Below, in pieces: positions 36,496 through 45,203 of a stretch of DNA of 64,000 bases. The DNA is from an uncultured Prevotellaceae bacterium (GTDB lineage: Bacteria; Bacteroidota; Bacteroidia; Bacteroidales; Muribaculaceae), in NCBI GenBank assembly GCA_900318205.1, contig ONJS01000011.1, positions 20,620 through 84,619 on the forward strand, in the 5' to 3' direction. Every line of letters starts with the position of its first letter. The first letter of the stretch is position 1. Made by a program: the position numbers and the translations under genes. A model generated the notes under the pieces. The model had not been told where the DNA came from. It saw nothing but the letters and a program-made list of their open reading frames with translations, and did no database searches.

Positions 36496-38595
36496 ATGAA
36501 TAATACCGTTAAGAAACAGAAACTCTTTACCAAGTCGGCGTTCAAGATTGCGCTTGAGTGTCCCAACAAGTTGTATTACTATCGTAATCCGGAAGTCTAT
36601 ACCAATGCTGATGTGGAGGATGAGTTCCTGCAGGCGTTGGCTGAAGGTGGTTTCCAGGTGGGTGAACTTGCCAAGATTTATTGCGGGGTACCTCCTGAGA
36701 ACGACATCGAGGAGCTGGACTACGACTCTGCGTTGCGTCGCACCCAGGAGCTGATGCAGCAAGAGCAGGTGAATATCGCCGAGGCAGCCTTCCGCTATGG
36801 CAACTTGTTCGTGAGGGTCGATGTGCTGCAACGCAACGGAAACCATATCGAGTTGATTGAGGTCAAAGCCAAGTCGTGGGACCCCGAGGAGGATACGTTC
36901 TATGGCAAGAAGCCTGAGGGTAGCGTTAAGAATGACATCCGGCCTTACGTCTATGACGTGGCGTTCCAGAAGTATGTCGTCACACTTGCGCTTCAGGAGC
37001 TGTATCCTGACCGGCATTTTACGGTGAAGGCTCGTTTGATGATGGCCGACAAGAGCAAGACTGCCGACATCAACGGTTTGAATCAGCTGTTCAAAATCAA
37101 GAAAGTGAATAATCGCGCTCGTGTCGAGACAGCGCCTGATGCGATGCAACAGCTGGCTCATTCCCAGGTTCAAGTGCTCACGGCTTTTGACGTGGATGCG
37201 TTGTGTGACCGTGTTATTGCTGGCGATACTGCCGAGCAAGGCAAGGACGACTTTATGCTTAACATGAAGTTCCTGGATTATGTCGATGCGATGTCACAGT
37301 ATTACTGCAAAAACGAGCCATACCCTGACATCATGCTGGGGGCGAAGTGTTTCAAGTGCCAGTTCCAGAGCGATGGCACTGATGGAAAGCAAGATGGCTA
37401 CCGCGAATGCTGGAGAAAGGCGGCACATTTTGCCGACAGTGACTTCGACCAACCGTTGGTCAAGGACTTGTGGAAGCAATATGTCAAGTGTGATGTGTGG
37501 GTCAAAGACGGAATCTACAAGATGGCCGATATCACCGAGGAACAGTTAGAACGTCATGCAGATAAAAAGTCTGGGCCCGGGTTGGACCACAAGGAACGCA
37601 AGTGGCTGCAAATTGCCATGATGACTGGCAACCAAGAGGTGCTCAGCGACTATGCCGCCGACATCCATGACGGGGTCTATCTTGACATTGAGGGCCTCAA
37701 GGCCGAGATGGCCAAGTGGAAGTTCCCGTTACACATGATAGATTTCGAGACTACGGCGGTCGCCTTGCCCTATTATGAGGGGATGCGCCCTTACGAGCAG
37801 GTGGCTTTTCAGTTCTCGCACCACATCATTGAGCAGACCGCCGACGGGGGCTACACCATCCGCCATGCAGGGCAGTACCTCAACGAGGATGTGAGCCAAT
37901 TCCCCAACTTTGAGTTTGTGCGGGCTTTGCGGGAGCAGTTGGCACATGACGAGGGCACCATCTTCCGCTATGCGCCCCACGAGAATTCCATCCTGCGTGC
38001 CATCTACAAGCAATTGGAGGAGAGTACAGAGCCCGATAAGCAGGAATTGATGGACTTCATCGACAAGATTACCCATGTCAAGGACAAAAAGACTCACAAG
38101 ATGCTCCATCAAGGCAAGCGCGACATGGTCGATCTGTGGGAGGTGGTTAAGCGATACTTCTATGAGCCTAAGGAGATGGGTGGCAGCAACAGCATCAAGG
38201 TGGTGTTACCCGCCGTGCTCAATGCCTCGCAGTTTCTCAAGGATAAATACTCCAAGCCCATCTACGGCAAAGAGATACCAAGCCAAAATATATCCTCGAC
38301 CAAACCTATCAAATGGATTGCCTTTGATGCATCAGGCCACGTCGAGAATCCATACCACTTGTTGCCTTCCGTGAGCGATTTGCTCGGCATTGGCATCATC
38401 GATGACGAGATGCTCGAGAGCATGGGCAACGACATGACCATTGCCAACGGTGGCGCAGCCCTCACAGCCTACAACAAACTGATGTTCTGCGACGGCAGCA
38501 TGAATGATGCCCTACGCGAAGCCCTGCTCCGCTACTGCGAACTCGACACCATGGCCATGGTCTTCATCTGGGAATTTTTCAACCAACACATTTAA
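36496..38595 (+). CDS. DUF2779 protein: Cas4/RecB-like nuclease fused to DEDD-type exonuclease-like domain
   Basis: 699 aa. N-terminal FTKSAFKIALECPNKLYYY with a Cys, a PD-(D/E)XK core (VDVLQRN...IELIEVKAKSW) near residue 120, and Cys residues at ~283, 286 and 302 (KCFKCQFQ, YRECW), together consistent with a Cas4/AddB-like 4Fe-4S nuclease. The C-terminal DUF2779 domain has IDFETT at ~416, HENSILRAIY, and YCELD at ~680-684, which fits a DEDDy exonuclease (D-E...Y-x3-D). Substrate presumably nucleic acid. It is 18 bp upstream of a second nuclease-fold gene, so the two form a small operon. Confidence 0.75.
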   Translation: MNNTVKKQKLFTKSAFKIALECPNKLYYYRNPEVYTNADVEDEFLQALAEGGFQVGELAKIYCGVPPENDIEELDYDSALRRTQELMQQEQVNIAEAAFRYGNLFVRVDVLQRNGNHIELIEVKAKSWDPEEDTFYGKKPEGSVKNDIRPYVYDVAFQKYVVTLALQELYPDRHFTVKARLMMADKSKTADINGLNQLFKIKKVNNRARVETAPDAMQQLAHSQVQVLTAFDVDALCDRVIAGDTAEQGKDDFMLNMKFLDYVDAMSQYYCKNEPYPDIMLGAKCFKCQFQSDGTDGKQDGYRECWRKAAHFADSDFDQPLVKDLWKQYVKCDVWVKDGIYKMADITEEQLERHADKKSGPGLDHKERKWLQIAMMTGNQEVLSDYAADIHDGVYLDIEGLKAEMAKWKFPLHMIDFETTAVALPYYEGMRPYEQVAFQFSHHIIEQTADGGYTIRHAGQYLNEDVSQFPNFEFVRALREQLAHDEGTIFRYAPHENSILRAIYKQLEESTEPDKQELMDFIDKITHVKDKKTHKMLHQGKRDMVDLWEVVKRYFYEPKEMGGSNSIKVVLPAVLNASQFLKDKYSKPIYGKEIPSQNISSTKPIKWIAFDASGHVENPYHLLPSVSDLLGIGIIDDEMLESMGNDMTIANGGAALTAYNKLMFCDGSMNDALREALLRYCELDTMAMVFIWEFFNQHI

Positions 38596-38613
38596 CTTAA
38601 TAAAAACACAACT

Positions 38614-39987
38614 ATGACTGACGTAGAACAATTATTACTAGATTTCAATAGAAATCCCGATAATCGTGAACTTCAAGATTTCTATTCAAGAAAGTCCATG
38701 ATGGAAATGATGGGGGTTGCCCGTAGCGAAGTGGCACACAGTGCTTTCCTAGCATGGCTCCTTAGCGGAAAAGATGTTTGTGTTCATTCAGCAGACTCTC
38801 CGTTGATGTGGTTATTTCAAGTACTTGTTTTGCGAGAATACACTTCACAATCCATTTTTTTTAGCAATGACATAAAAACCAGGATATTGAACCGCAGCCT
38901 AGGTTTTGAAATTCTAGAAGTCGTTCCTGAAAAAAAAATCAATCAGATATCTGGCAATTATTTTAGTTCAAACTACCCGAACAGAAAACCAAGCGAAGAC
39001 AAACTTGATGTATATATCAAAGGCCGATTTGACAATGGGGAAATCTTTGAGATATTCATTGAGAATAAGATCCTATCGCCCGAAGAGGGTCCCAAGAGCG
39101 GAAAGAACATGAAATTGACGGGCTATGATGACCAGTGGCAAACCCAGCGCTATTATCAAGCCACATCCGGTAATGGAAACAACTTAAAATTATATGTTTA
39201 TCTGCGACCTGATAAGTTATCACCTGTCTCTAAATCTGCCTGCAATTGCAAACAGTATATTCAGATTTGTTACCAAGACTTACTTGATTACATTCTTATT
39301 CCATTAACTCAAAATGATGATCTTGCAGAACGCTCAAAAATATTAGTGCAAGAATATATTGATAGCTTAAGCATCCCCACTACAGACACAAGTGCCCATA
39401 AACGAATCGTCATGGCATCGACTCAAGACGAGATGAAATGGATTAACTTGTTCATAGAGAGAAATAAGCAGCTAATGTTTCTTATGCTAAAAGCCATGTG
39501 CAGTAAGAAAAACAGCAAGCTACTATCAGCGGATGAAGAATTGTTGTTAGACTTTGCTGAGTATAATAAGAATCTTATTTATGCAATAGCAAATATGATA
39601 GAGGACAAATCGGTGAATTTGGATGATTTATATGATTATAGCAAGCCTGTAAGTGGATATCTTATTGAACCTTTGTTTGCCATCTTCAAAGACAGCTCTT
39701 TCGGTTTTGAGTTCGCCAAGAGGTTTGCAATTCACAATGAGTCAAAGGTTAATAGTATTAATGACTTAAATAAATTGCTATCCACAGAAATTTCTTTGGT
39801 AACAACGGGAATATACTACAACTCTTCAACCATACAATTACAATGCAGGAAAATCGATGATTTCAAAAAATTCGACCTGTACGCTACGACAGGCACATGG
39901 CAAAAGGGAGACAAAGGATTGCTAACGAGACTCATGAATGCTCTGAATAAGAATCCATTGAGCTACTTTAGCTGGACTGTCATTTAA
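38614..39987 (+). CDS. PD-(D/E)XK nuclease-superfamily protein (PF14281-like)
   Basis: 457 aa. KLDVYIKG (Asp132) and EIFIENKI (Glu150-x-Lys152) form the PD-(D/E)XK core, with QTQRYYQ helix following. N terminus NRELQDFYSRKSMMEMMGVAR and SEVAHSAFLAWLL is typical of this family. Low GC compared with the DUF2779 gene upstream, but tightly spaced (18 bp). It is paralogous to 56134-57495. Family members lie in defence-rich islands; activity not shown. Confidence 0.82.
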   Translation: MTDVEQLLLDFNRNPDNRELQDFYSRKSMMEMMGVARSEVAHSAFLAWLLSGKDVCVHSADSPLMWLFQVLVLREYTSQSIFFSNDIKTRILNRSLGFEILEVVPEKKINQISGNYFSSNYPNRKPSEDKLDVYIKGRFDNGEIFEIFIENKILSPEEGPKSGKNMKLTGYDDQWQTQRYYQATSGNGNNLKLYVYLRPDKLSPVSKSACNCKQYIQICYQDLLDYILIPLTQNDDLAERSKILVQEYIDSLSIPTTDTSAHKRIVMASTQDEMKWINLFIERNKQLMFLMLKAMCSKKNSKLLSADEELLLDFAEYNKNLIYAIANMIEDKSVNLDDLYDYSKPVSGYLIEPLFAIFKDSSFGFEFAKRFAIHNESKVNSINDLNKLLSTEISLVTTGIYYNSSTIQLQCRKIDDFKKFDLYATTGTWQKGDKGLLTRLMNALNKNPLSYFSWTVI

Positions 39988-40130
39988 GCTTCATTCTAAC
40001 GAAGTTTTATAGGCCGTATAAAGAATTATATTTGGAGAGAGGGCATTTTTAGCTGGAGATTCATTCTGATTTTACTCAATATCGTAACATCGCATCTGCG
40101 ACTTGTCTTGTAAGTTCCATGCCTTAGGTG

Positions 40131-40209
40131 TGTCAATTTTTTACGACAGGAGATTCAAGTTTTCCTGACGGGGAAACGGAATGTGGGTAAATGATTCCTT
40201 CTACTTTTG
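40131..40209 (+). promoter_or_regulatory. Island promoter P1: bipartite operator plus -7 box
   Basis: TGTCAATTTTTTACGACA starts at 40131, second half TTCAAGTTTTCCTGACGG ends 40171, -7 box TACTTTTG at 40202 (71 bp from element start). Most diverged of six copies. Leader ~30 nt to the small membrane protein. Confidence 0.75.
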
Positions 40210-40243
40210 CGGTGTGAAATCGTTAGAAGTAGGAGGAATTATT

Positions 40244-40366
40244 ATGTTTTGGTTTATCATCGGAATCGTAATTGCGCTGCTGGGTGGGTTCATCATCCTC
40301 TCGGCGCAGCGCCATGTAATGAATGTCATCGGCGGGATCATCCAGACGATCTTGTCACTTTTTTGA
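40244..40366 (+). CDS. 40-aa single-helix membrane protein, MFWF family
   Basis: MFWFIIGIVIALLGGFIILS then AQRHVMNVIGGIIQTILSLF. One Gly-rich hydrophobic helix with an amphipathic tail. A paralogue of 47 aa lies at 57763-57906, also directly under an island promoter and also close to an Xre-type regulator. Preceded by AGGAGG, an unusually good Shine-Dalgarno for this phylum. Function unknown; size and shape would suit a small toxin or membrane-protein regulator. Confidence 0.65.
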   Translation: MFWFIIGIVIALLGGFIILSAQRHVMNVIGGIIQTILSLF

Positions 40367-40481
40367 ACTACGAACCTTTAGCTCAGCGAAGCCAATTTCG
40401 AATTGAACTAATGGGCATCCGCATATATTTTTACGAATTATTTTCACATCAATTAATCATAACAAAAACAAGAACAAGAAC

Positions 40482-40865
40482 ATGGAATCTAACATATTTA
40501 TCAATCAAGTCACGGAACTTTATGCAGCGGCATTGGCCGAGGCCATAGCGCTGTTGAAGAACAACGAGAACGGGCGATACATCGCCATCCCGAACTGGGA
40601 GGATGAGGTGGCTGCCACTTCTTGGAACGATGTGCCTATCAGCATCTGGGGTGTCGGTCTTAATGACGACGAGCACATTTGCGTCAGGGCTTTTGTCAAC
40701 AATGTTGGATACGGCTACACCGAAGACGACTTCCCCCAGGACTGGACCGATATCACTGTAGAGAAGATCAACGCATCTTGTTATCCCGAGCTCTATCGTT
40801 TTGTCGCCGATAATATCGGCAAGGCGATGTCGAAGGAAGATGCCGATAACGTCGAATGGGAGTAA
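40482..40865 (+). CDS. Hypothetical acidic protein
   Basis: 127 aa. Helical start (FINQVTELYAAALAEAIALL) then EVAATSWNDVPISIWGVGL. Strongly acidic C terminus. No family recognised. Same strand as P1 and 115 bp after the small membrane gene; likely in its transcript. Confidence 0.6.
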   Translation: MESNIFINQVTELYAAALAEAIALLKNNENGRYIAIPNWEDEVAATSWNDVPISIWGVGLNDDEHICVRAFVNNVGYGYTEDDFPQDWTDITVEKINASCYPELYRFVADNIGKAMSKEDADNVEWE

Positions 40866-40915
40866 CACTGTTAAGCCAATCAGAAAGCTCAGATTAATCA
40901 GTTGTTGATTTTTTG

Positions 40916-40996
40916 TGTCTAGTTTTTCCGACAGGTGGTGTAAAGATATACCGACGGAATTGTGTGGGACGGGTCGAAAGATTCGTCCTACTTTTG
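40916..40996 (+). promoter_or_regulatory. Island promoter P2: bipartite operator plus -7 box
   Basis: TGTCTAGTTTTTCCGACA at 40916, second half TGTAAAGATATACCGACGG ending 40957, -7 box TACTTTTG at 40989 (73 bp). Drives the Xre-type regulator gene, along with a second promoter at 41059. Confidence 0.85.
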
Positions 40997-41058
40997 CAAT
41001 GTCATTTTTTGAAGGGGGATAATTGGAATTCATTATTTGCTTTTTCAGATAAAAACAT

Positions 41059-41066
41059 TATTTTTG
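41059..41066 (+). promoter_or_regulatory. Second -7 box before the Xre-type regulator
   Basis: TATTTTTG giving a very short leader to ATG 41082. It lacks the island operator. Confidence 0.5.
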
Positions 41067-41081
41067 TATATCAAAATTATT

Positions 41082-42257
41082 ATGAAGAGTATGGAAAAAT
41101 ATCACGTTGGACATGAGATTGAGAAGGAATTGCGTGCTCAGGGGAAGTCGGCAAGGTGGTTGGCTGATAAGATTTGTCTGACGCCGCAAGCTGTGTATGA
41201 CATCTTTAAAAGGGAGTACATCTCCACCGCACGCTTAATAAAGATTCAGCGTGCACTGGAGCGCGACTTTTTCATGGAATATTCTAAATATATTAAAAAT
41301 GGGGGTGTTGTCGCTGATGAGGAAGACGAGAGCGTAATCAAGGAACGCTTCGAGATGCTGATGCCCGAGGACAAGCTGCATGTTCTTGACTGGGAGAAGT
41401 ATTATGAACTGGCCGAAGAGTTTGTCATGACTGAGCATCACAAGCCACTGATTATCTACACAAACGACTGGGCTGCACAAACAAGTGTGATTAATAATGT
41501 TGCCGATGCTGAGCTTGGCATTGGAAAAGTGCATAATCTCGACTTGAAGGATGAACGCAAGAAGGGAAAGACTGACGATGATATGGTCCAAATTGTAAAG
41601 GCTATGCCGCACCCCATTATCCAAGTGGTGAGCCCGAGCGGTGACAATGACTTCCATTTCTTGGTTTCTTTGGCCCAAGTTACTGGCAAGAAGGTGTTCG
41701 CTTATTGCAGGGTACTCCAAACGATCAACAATTATACCAATGTTCCAGAGTATCATGACACAACCATCAAGCCTTTCGGTGCATGGCATGAGCAAATCCA
41801 TTTTGCTTTTGTTGATGACAATCGCCAGTCCTACAGGCAGACGCGCCAGTTGTTTTTAGCAGATTGGGGTGAGGACATCTTGAGCTTTCTCAAGGCACAC
41901 ATGCCAGACCTGCTCAACGACAAAGACCACAATACTATTTTGGAATGGCTGAACAATCCCGAGTCACTCTATGAAGCCTATCGAACATGGCTTGATGCTC
42001 GGGCCAGAAAACAAGCTTGGCTTAAAGATTTTACTCTCATGTTCATGGACGATAAGTTGAACTTCAAGCAAGATGGTTCTCGTTGGTCCATCAGTCTGCC
42101 GGTGGACTATATAACCGAGAATACCTACAAAAACAAATTGATGAAGGACTCCCTTCGACGATTGTCCATGTGGATTGAGATCCAAAACGATTACATCGTT
42201 GACTTTGAAGGGTCTTTAAGGCAAAGTTATCTTGGAGATGATGCTTGTGAAGAATAA
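41082..42257 (+). CDS. Xre-type HTH regulator with degenerate nucleotide-binding-like C-terminal domain (copy A)
   Basis: 391 aa; ATG 41091 (MEKYHVG) also possible and fits the paralogue's start better. HTH: ELRAQGKSARWLADKICLTP and AVYDIFKREYISTARLI, followed by RALERDFFMEYSKYI as in Bacteroidetes Xre proteins. The C-terminal ~270 residues are unassigned; HKPLIIYTNDWAAQTSVINN sits where a P-loop would be but lacks GK[ST]. Same architecture as 57934-59451, though only weakly similar. Candidate binder of the six island operators. Confidence 0.7.
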   Translation: MKSMEKYHVGHEIEKELRAQGKSARWLADKICLTPQAVYDIFKREYISTARLIKIQRALERDFFMEYSKYIKNGGVVADEEDESVIKERFEMLMPEDKLHVLDWEKYYELAEEFVMTEHHKPLIIYTNDWAAQTSVINNVADAELGIGKVHNLDLKDERKKGKTDDDMVQIVKAMPHPIIQVVSPSGDNDFHFLVSLAQVTGKKVFAYCRVLQTINNYTNVPEYHDTTIKPFGAWHEQIHFAFVDDNRQSYRQTRQLFLADWGEDILSFLKAHMPDLLNDKDHNTILEWLNNPESLYEAYRTWLDARARKQAWLKDFTLMFMDDKLNFKQDGSRWSISLPVDYITENTYKNKLMKDSLRRLSMWIEIQNDYIVDFEGSLRQSYLGDDACEE

Positions 42258-42296
42258 AAAGAGTGGAATTGTGGCACATCTTTATCAAAAATGATG

Positions 42297-42304
42297 TATT
42301 TTTG
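42297..42304 (+). promoter_or_regulatory. -7 box for the 67-aa gene
   Basis: TATTTTTG; leader of ~67 nt to ATG 42376 containing the shared leader element. Confidence 0.6.
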
Positions 42305-42323
42305 TGGAAAGAAAAAAGAGGTT

Positions 42324-42349
42324 GCCAAATCGCTTGAAAGGAAGTAGGC
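42324..42349 (+). promoter_or_regulatory. Shared leader element, copy L1
   Basis: GCCAAATCGCTTGAAAGGAA-GTAGGC, two or three bases different from L2-L4. Ends 26 nt before the start codon. Confidence 0.75.
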
Positions 42350-42375
42350 ATTTAACTAATAAATGAAGAACGAAT

Positions 42376-42579
42376 ATGGGAAACTATCATGTGAAATTCC
42401 GCGTCCATTACGTTGGCGGAACGACCGATGAATTCGACGAAGTAATCAGTGAGGAAAAGTACCATTGGTACTCCGATGGCAGTCAAGGCTCAAGCCGTAT
42501 GGCTGCTCTGGCTGAACAGCATGACTACAAGGGTCGCAAGGTCAACTACGTGACAATGTCACTGATAAAGATTGTCTGA
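42376..42579 (+). CDS. Small hypothetical protein
   Basis: 67 aa (MGNYHVKFRVHYVGGTTDEF ... VTMSLIKIV). Predicted beta-alpha-beta. The start MxxYxVxFxV resembles the 57-aa protein at 53318. Expressed from its own promoter with the shared leader. Confidence 0.65.
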   Translation: MGNYHVKFRVHYVGGTTDEFDEVISEEKYHWYSDGSQGSSRMAALAEQHDYKGRKVNYVTMSLIKIV

Positions 42580-42613
42580 TAAGTTGTTTATCTGGGCAAT
42601 GTTCAGATATAAA

Positions 42614-42898
42614 ATGAGTAGGAGCAAGTTACGTAGCCAGTGGATGAGGAATAAGTTTGATTCTGACGAACACAATCCCCACAAATATGATGAGATGCCC
42701 AAGAATTCGGTTCCTAAGCATATCAACATGCGTTGCGACATGTCGACGGTCGCTTGGCTGCAAGAGAGTGGCTCTTTTGGTGGTCACAAGGTCCGGCACG
42801 CAGGGCACCGAATGGTCAGTGGCATTGTCCGTCAGAAGATGAGAGAGGAATTGCGTGAGGAAATCGCCAATGAACTCGACCCAAAGAGTAAAGAATAA
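42614..42898 (+). CDS. Small basic hypothetical protein
   Basis: 94 aa from ATG 42614 (MSRSKLRSQWMRNKF); an earlier in-frame ATG at 42572 overlaps the previous gene and is less likely. Mixed Arg/Lys-rich ends, C-terminal helix EELREEIANELDPKSKE. No family recognised; may bind nucleic acid by composition. Confidence 0.55.
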   Translation: MSRSKLRSQWMRNKFDSDEHNPHKYDEMPKNSVPKHINMRCDMSTVAWLQESGSFGGHKVRHAGHRMVSGIVRQKMREELREEIANELDPKSKE

Positions 42899-42924
42899 CC
42901 GATTCATTTTGTGGTAAATAGAAT

Positions 42925-43004
42925 CGTCCAGTTTTTCCGACACAAGGTGTCAAGTTATACCGACGGATATTTGTAGGTCGGATTGGGGATTCGATATAAT
43001 TTTG
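42925..43004 (+). promoter_or_regulatory. Island promoter P3: bipartite operator plus -7 box
   Basis: CGTCCAGTTTTTCCGACA at 42925, second half TGTCAAGTTATACCGACGG ending 42966, -7 box TAATTTTG at 42997 (72 bp). The leader starts with a long hairpin (GCAGCG...CGCTGC, 43004-43041) and is ~67 nt long. Confidence 0.9.
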
Positions 43005-43075
43005 CAGCGTCAAACCTTCGGAGAGTGGGATTTGGCGCTGCTTAAGATTATTCATCAATTAAAACATATCGAGTT

Positions 43076-43981
43076 ATGACAGTAAAAGAATTAAAGAACG
43101 CCCTGCAGGGCATCAGCGAGCCTATCGACCGCATCGCCGGTTTCTGTGACAACTACGACCAGATGTTTGACCACTGCGAGGTGCGTGTTAACGAGAACAC
43201 CGTGGAAATTGACACTAGTGAGGATCTTTTCAAACCCGAGAATTTCCAGCCTGTTGCCGAATCCATCGCCCGGATTCTTGCCTTGCCCGTAGAGGTGGAC
43301 GAGCACTTTGTTTTGTATGAGGGTGCGGACAATCAAGCCGAGACCTGCCTGCTCACGCGTGATATCCGCAGGGTCAACGTCGTGCAGAGCACAGCGGGGA
43401 CTGGCATCAGCTTGCAGGGGCCGCAGCCGAGTGGTGTGCTGAATAGGGGCTTATATGTAACCAAGCTGTTCGTGAACGATGAGCGCGCCAAGTCGCTCAA
43501 CGAGATGTTCTGCGACTTTCTGGAGGATATGGAAGCGACCTGCGATCAAGCCATCATTGAAGATCGCAATGAGGGGGTTTTTATTCAGATCGTCACCGAT
43601 GAGTTCTCGAGTGCATCGTTGATAGCCCTGATGGCCGGCACATTCAAGGATGTGGTTTTCTGCCGCGTTCCGTTTGACAGCAGTGATGAGGTGATCAATC
43701 GACTAACGAACGACTATGAAGGCAGCTGCTGGGGCAAGCATGCAGCCGTCTACGTGCCTGCCGATGACCGTGAAAGTGTTATCAACCATGAGCATTATAA
43801 GTATTGCATTCAGGATATGGTCTATGCCAAGACAGAATGCGATACCGAGCAGGAGGCAGTGCAGTTCATCGCCGAGCACAACCCCGACAAGGAACTGGGC
43901 GACATTGCAGTGCGCTTTGTCAGCCGCTATATCGAGAATCCTCTTGACCTCATTCTGAAGCCTTGGCCAGAAGATGAATGA
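43076..43981 (+). CDS. Hypothetical protein of the island regulon
   Basis: 301 aa, acidic, no signal peptide or membrane helix. N-terminal MTVKELKNALQGISEPIDRI, a beta-rich middle and C-terminal YIENPLDLILKPWPEDE. No recognised motif or catalytic pattern. High GC3 like the surrounding host genes, unlike the nuclease-fold genes of the island. Confidence 0.7.
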   Translation: MTVKELKNALQGISEPIDRIAGFCDNYDQMFDHCEVRVNENTVEIDTSEDLFKPENFQPVAESIARILALPVEVDEHFVLYEGADNQAETCLLTRDIRRVNVVQSTAGTGISLQGPQPSGVLNRGLYVTKLFVNDERAKSLNEMFCDFLEDMEATCDQAIIEDRNEGVFIQIVTDEFSSASLIALMAGTFKDVVFCRVPFDSSDEVINRLTNDYEGSCWGKHAAVYVPADDRESVINHEHYKYCIQDMVYAKTECDTEQEAVQFIAEHNPDKELGDIAVRFVSRYIENPLDLILKPWPEDE

Positions 43982-44017
43982 TTACGAGTAATCATTGAAT
44001 AATTCAGCAAAATTGAC

Positions 44018-44025
44018 TATATTTG
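44018..44025 (+). promoter_or_regulatory. -7 box for the esterase-fusion gene
   Basis: TATATTTG; ~28-nt leader to ATG 44058. It also argues against the ATG at 43995. Confidence 0.6.
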
Positions 44026-44057
44026 CATTCAAATTAATCCACAAATCAATTATACGT

Positions 44058-45197
44058 ATGAACGAAAAGAAGATAAAAGTGTTTGCCCAAGTTGGAGACG
44101 ATTTGCTTTTTGATGTATCTGTGACTGTTCCTCAAGATGTTTGGGATGAGGAAGTGGACGGGCTCGAAGATGCGGTGAGAGACGATATTGAGAACTGTGA
44201 TGACGATGAGGACTTCGAGCAAGACCTTGCTGATGAGCCTTATTATGGTGGCTATATCGGTTCAGCTGATGGCTGTAGTCATGGTTATACTTCTGCACAC
44301 GGACGTATAGCTTACCACTTGGTCTCATGTCAGTTCGGAAGTATACTTGCACGTCTCGGAGTTCTTGAGCAGCTTCGTGATGCCATCGTCAAGGATCTTG
44401 TTGAGAGTGATACCGAACATCAGCATGAGAAGGAGTTGCAGATGCTGAAAGGTATCAAAAACTTTGTGCAAGCGATGTTGGGAGAAGATGAGGATGATTA
44501 CGAGTGTTACGAAGGTAGTGGCAGCGATAGTGACGAAGAACAGGTTATTACTATCTGGGATCGCTATCCTCTTGAACTGTTAGACGAACTAGCCGAAAGG
44601 GTCTATGGCATTCCACAAAAGAAAACAATCGTTTATTTACACGGTTACGGATCCAGCAGCCAAAGCAATACAGCGAAATATCTGGCCAAGAAGATGCCAG
44701 AATACAACGTGATTGCCCCTGACATTCCGGTCGACCCAGTGGAGGCTCTGCCATTTCTGAAGGATTATTGTGAAACCCATCATGCTGACCTGGTGATTGG
44801 CACCAGCATGGGAGGCATGTATGCCATGCAGATGCCCAAATGTCTGCGCATCTGCGTTAACCCGGCTCTGTATCTATCTCAGGTGAAGGATGTCCTCCAG
44901 GTGGGCACCTTTGAGTACTTCCAGCCGACAGCCGATGGCAGAACACACTACACGATTACCGAAGAGATTATCCAGCATTTCAAGGAGATGGAGGCGCACC
45001 TGTTTGGCCGTGAGACAAGTGAAGGCAGGTATAACTGTTGGGGCTTCTTTGCCGACGGTGACACGCTCGTCAACTGCAAGGACGAGTTCGCCCAGCATTT
45101 TACTCATGTGGAAGACTTCCACGGCGAGCACCGCATGAACAATCAAGTCCTCCGTGACATCATCATTCCCGCCGCCAAAAGAATCCTCACAGAGTAA
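44058..45197 (+). CDS. Acidic domain fused to a YqiA-like alpha/beta hydrolase
   Basis: 379 aa. Residues 1-180 form a very acidic unassigned domain (EDEDDYECYEGSGSDSDEEQ). Residues ~185-379 are a UPF0227/YqiA-like esterase: TIVYLHGYGSSSQSNTAKYL (oxyanion loop), VIAPDIPVDP, nucleophile elbow GTSMGG, and a C-terminal HRMNNQ region with the catalytic His. Probable soluble esterase. The N-terminal fusion is not usual for the family, where the esterase stands alone at ~190 aa. Confidence 0.8.
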   Translation: MNEKKIKVFAQVGDDLLFDVSVTVPQDVWDEEVDGLEDAVRDDIENCDDDEDFEQDLADEPYYGGYIGSADGCSHGYTSAHGRIAYHLVSCQFGSILARLGVLEQLRDAIVKDLVESDTEHQHEKELQMLKGIKNFVQAMLGEDEDDYECYEGSGSDSDEEQVITIWDRYPLELLDELAERVYGIPQKKTIVYLHGYGSSSQSNTAKYLAKKMPEYNVIAPDIPVDPVEALPFLKDYCETHHADLVIGTSMGGMYAMQMPKCLRICVNPALYLSQVKDVLQVGTFEYFQPTADGRTHYTITEEIIQHFKEMEAHLFGRETSEGRYNCWGFFADGDTLVNCKDEFAQHFTHVEDFHGEHRMNNQVLRDIIIPAAKRILTE

Positions 45198-45203
45198 CGA
45201 GCA

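Noticed and set aside
42559-42741. 60-aa minus-strand ORF opposite the 94-aa gene
   Set aside because: Shadow frame; no promoter or context on that strand.
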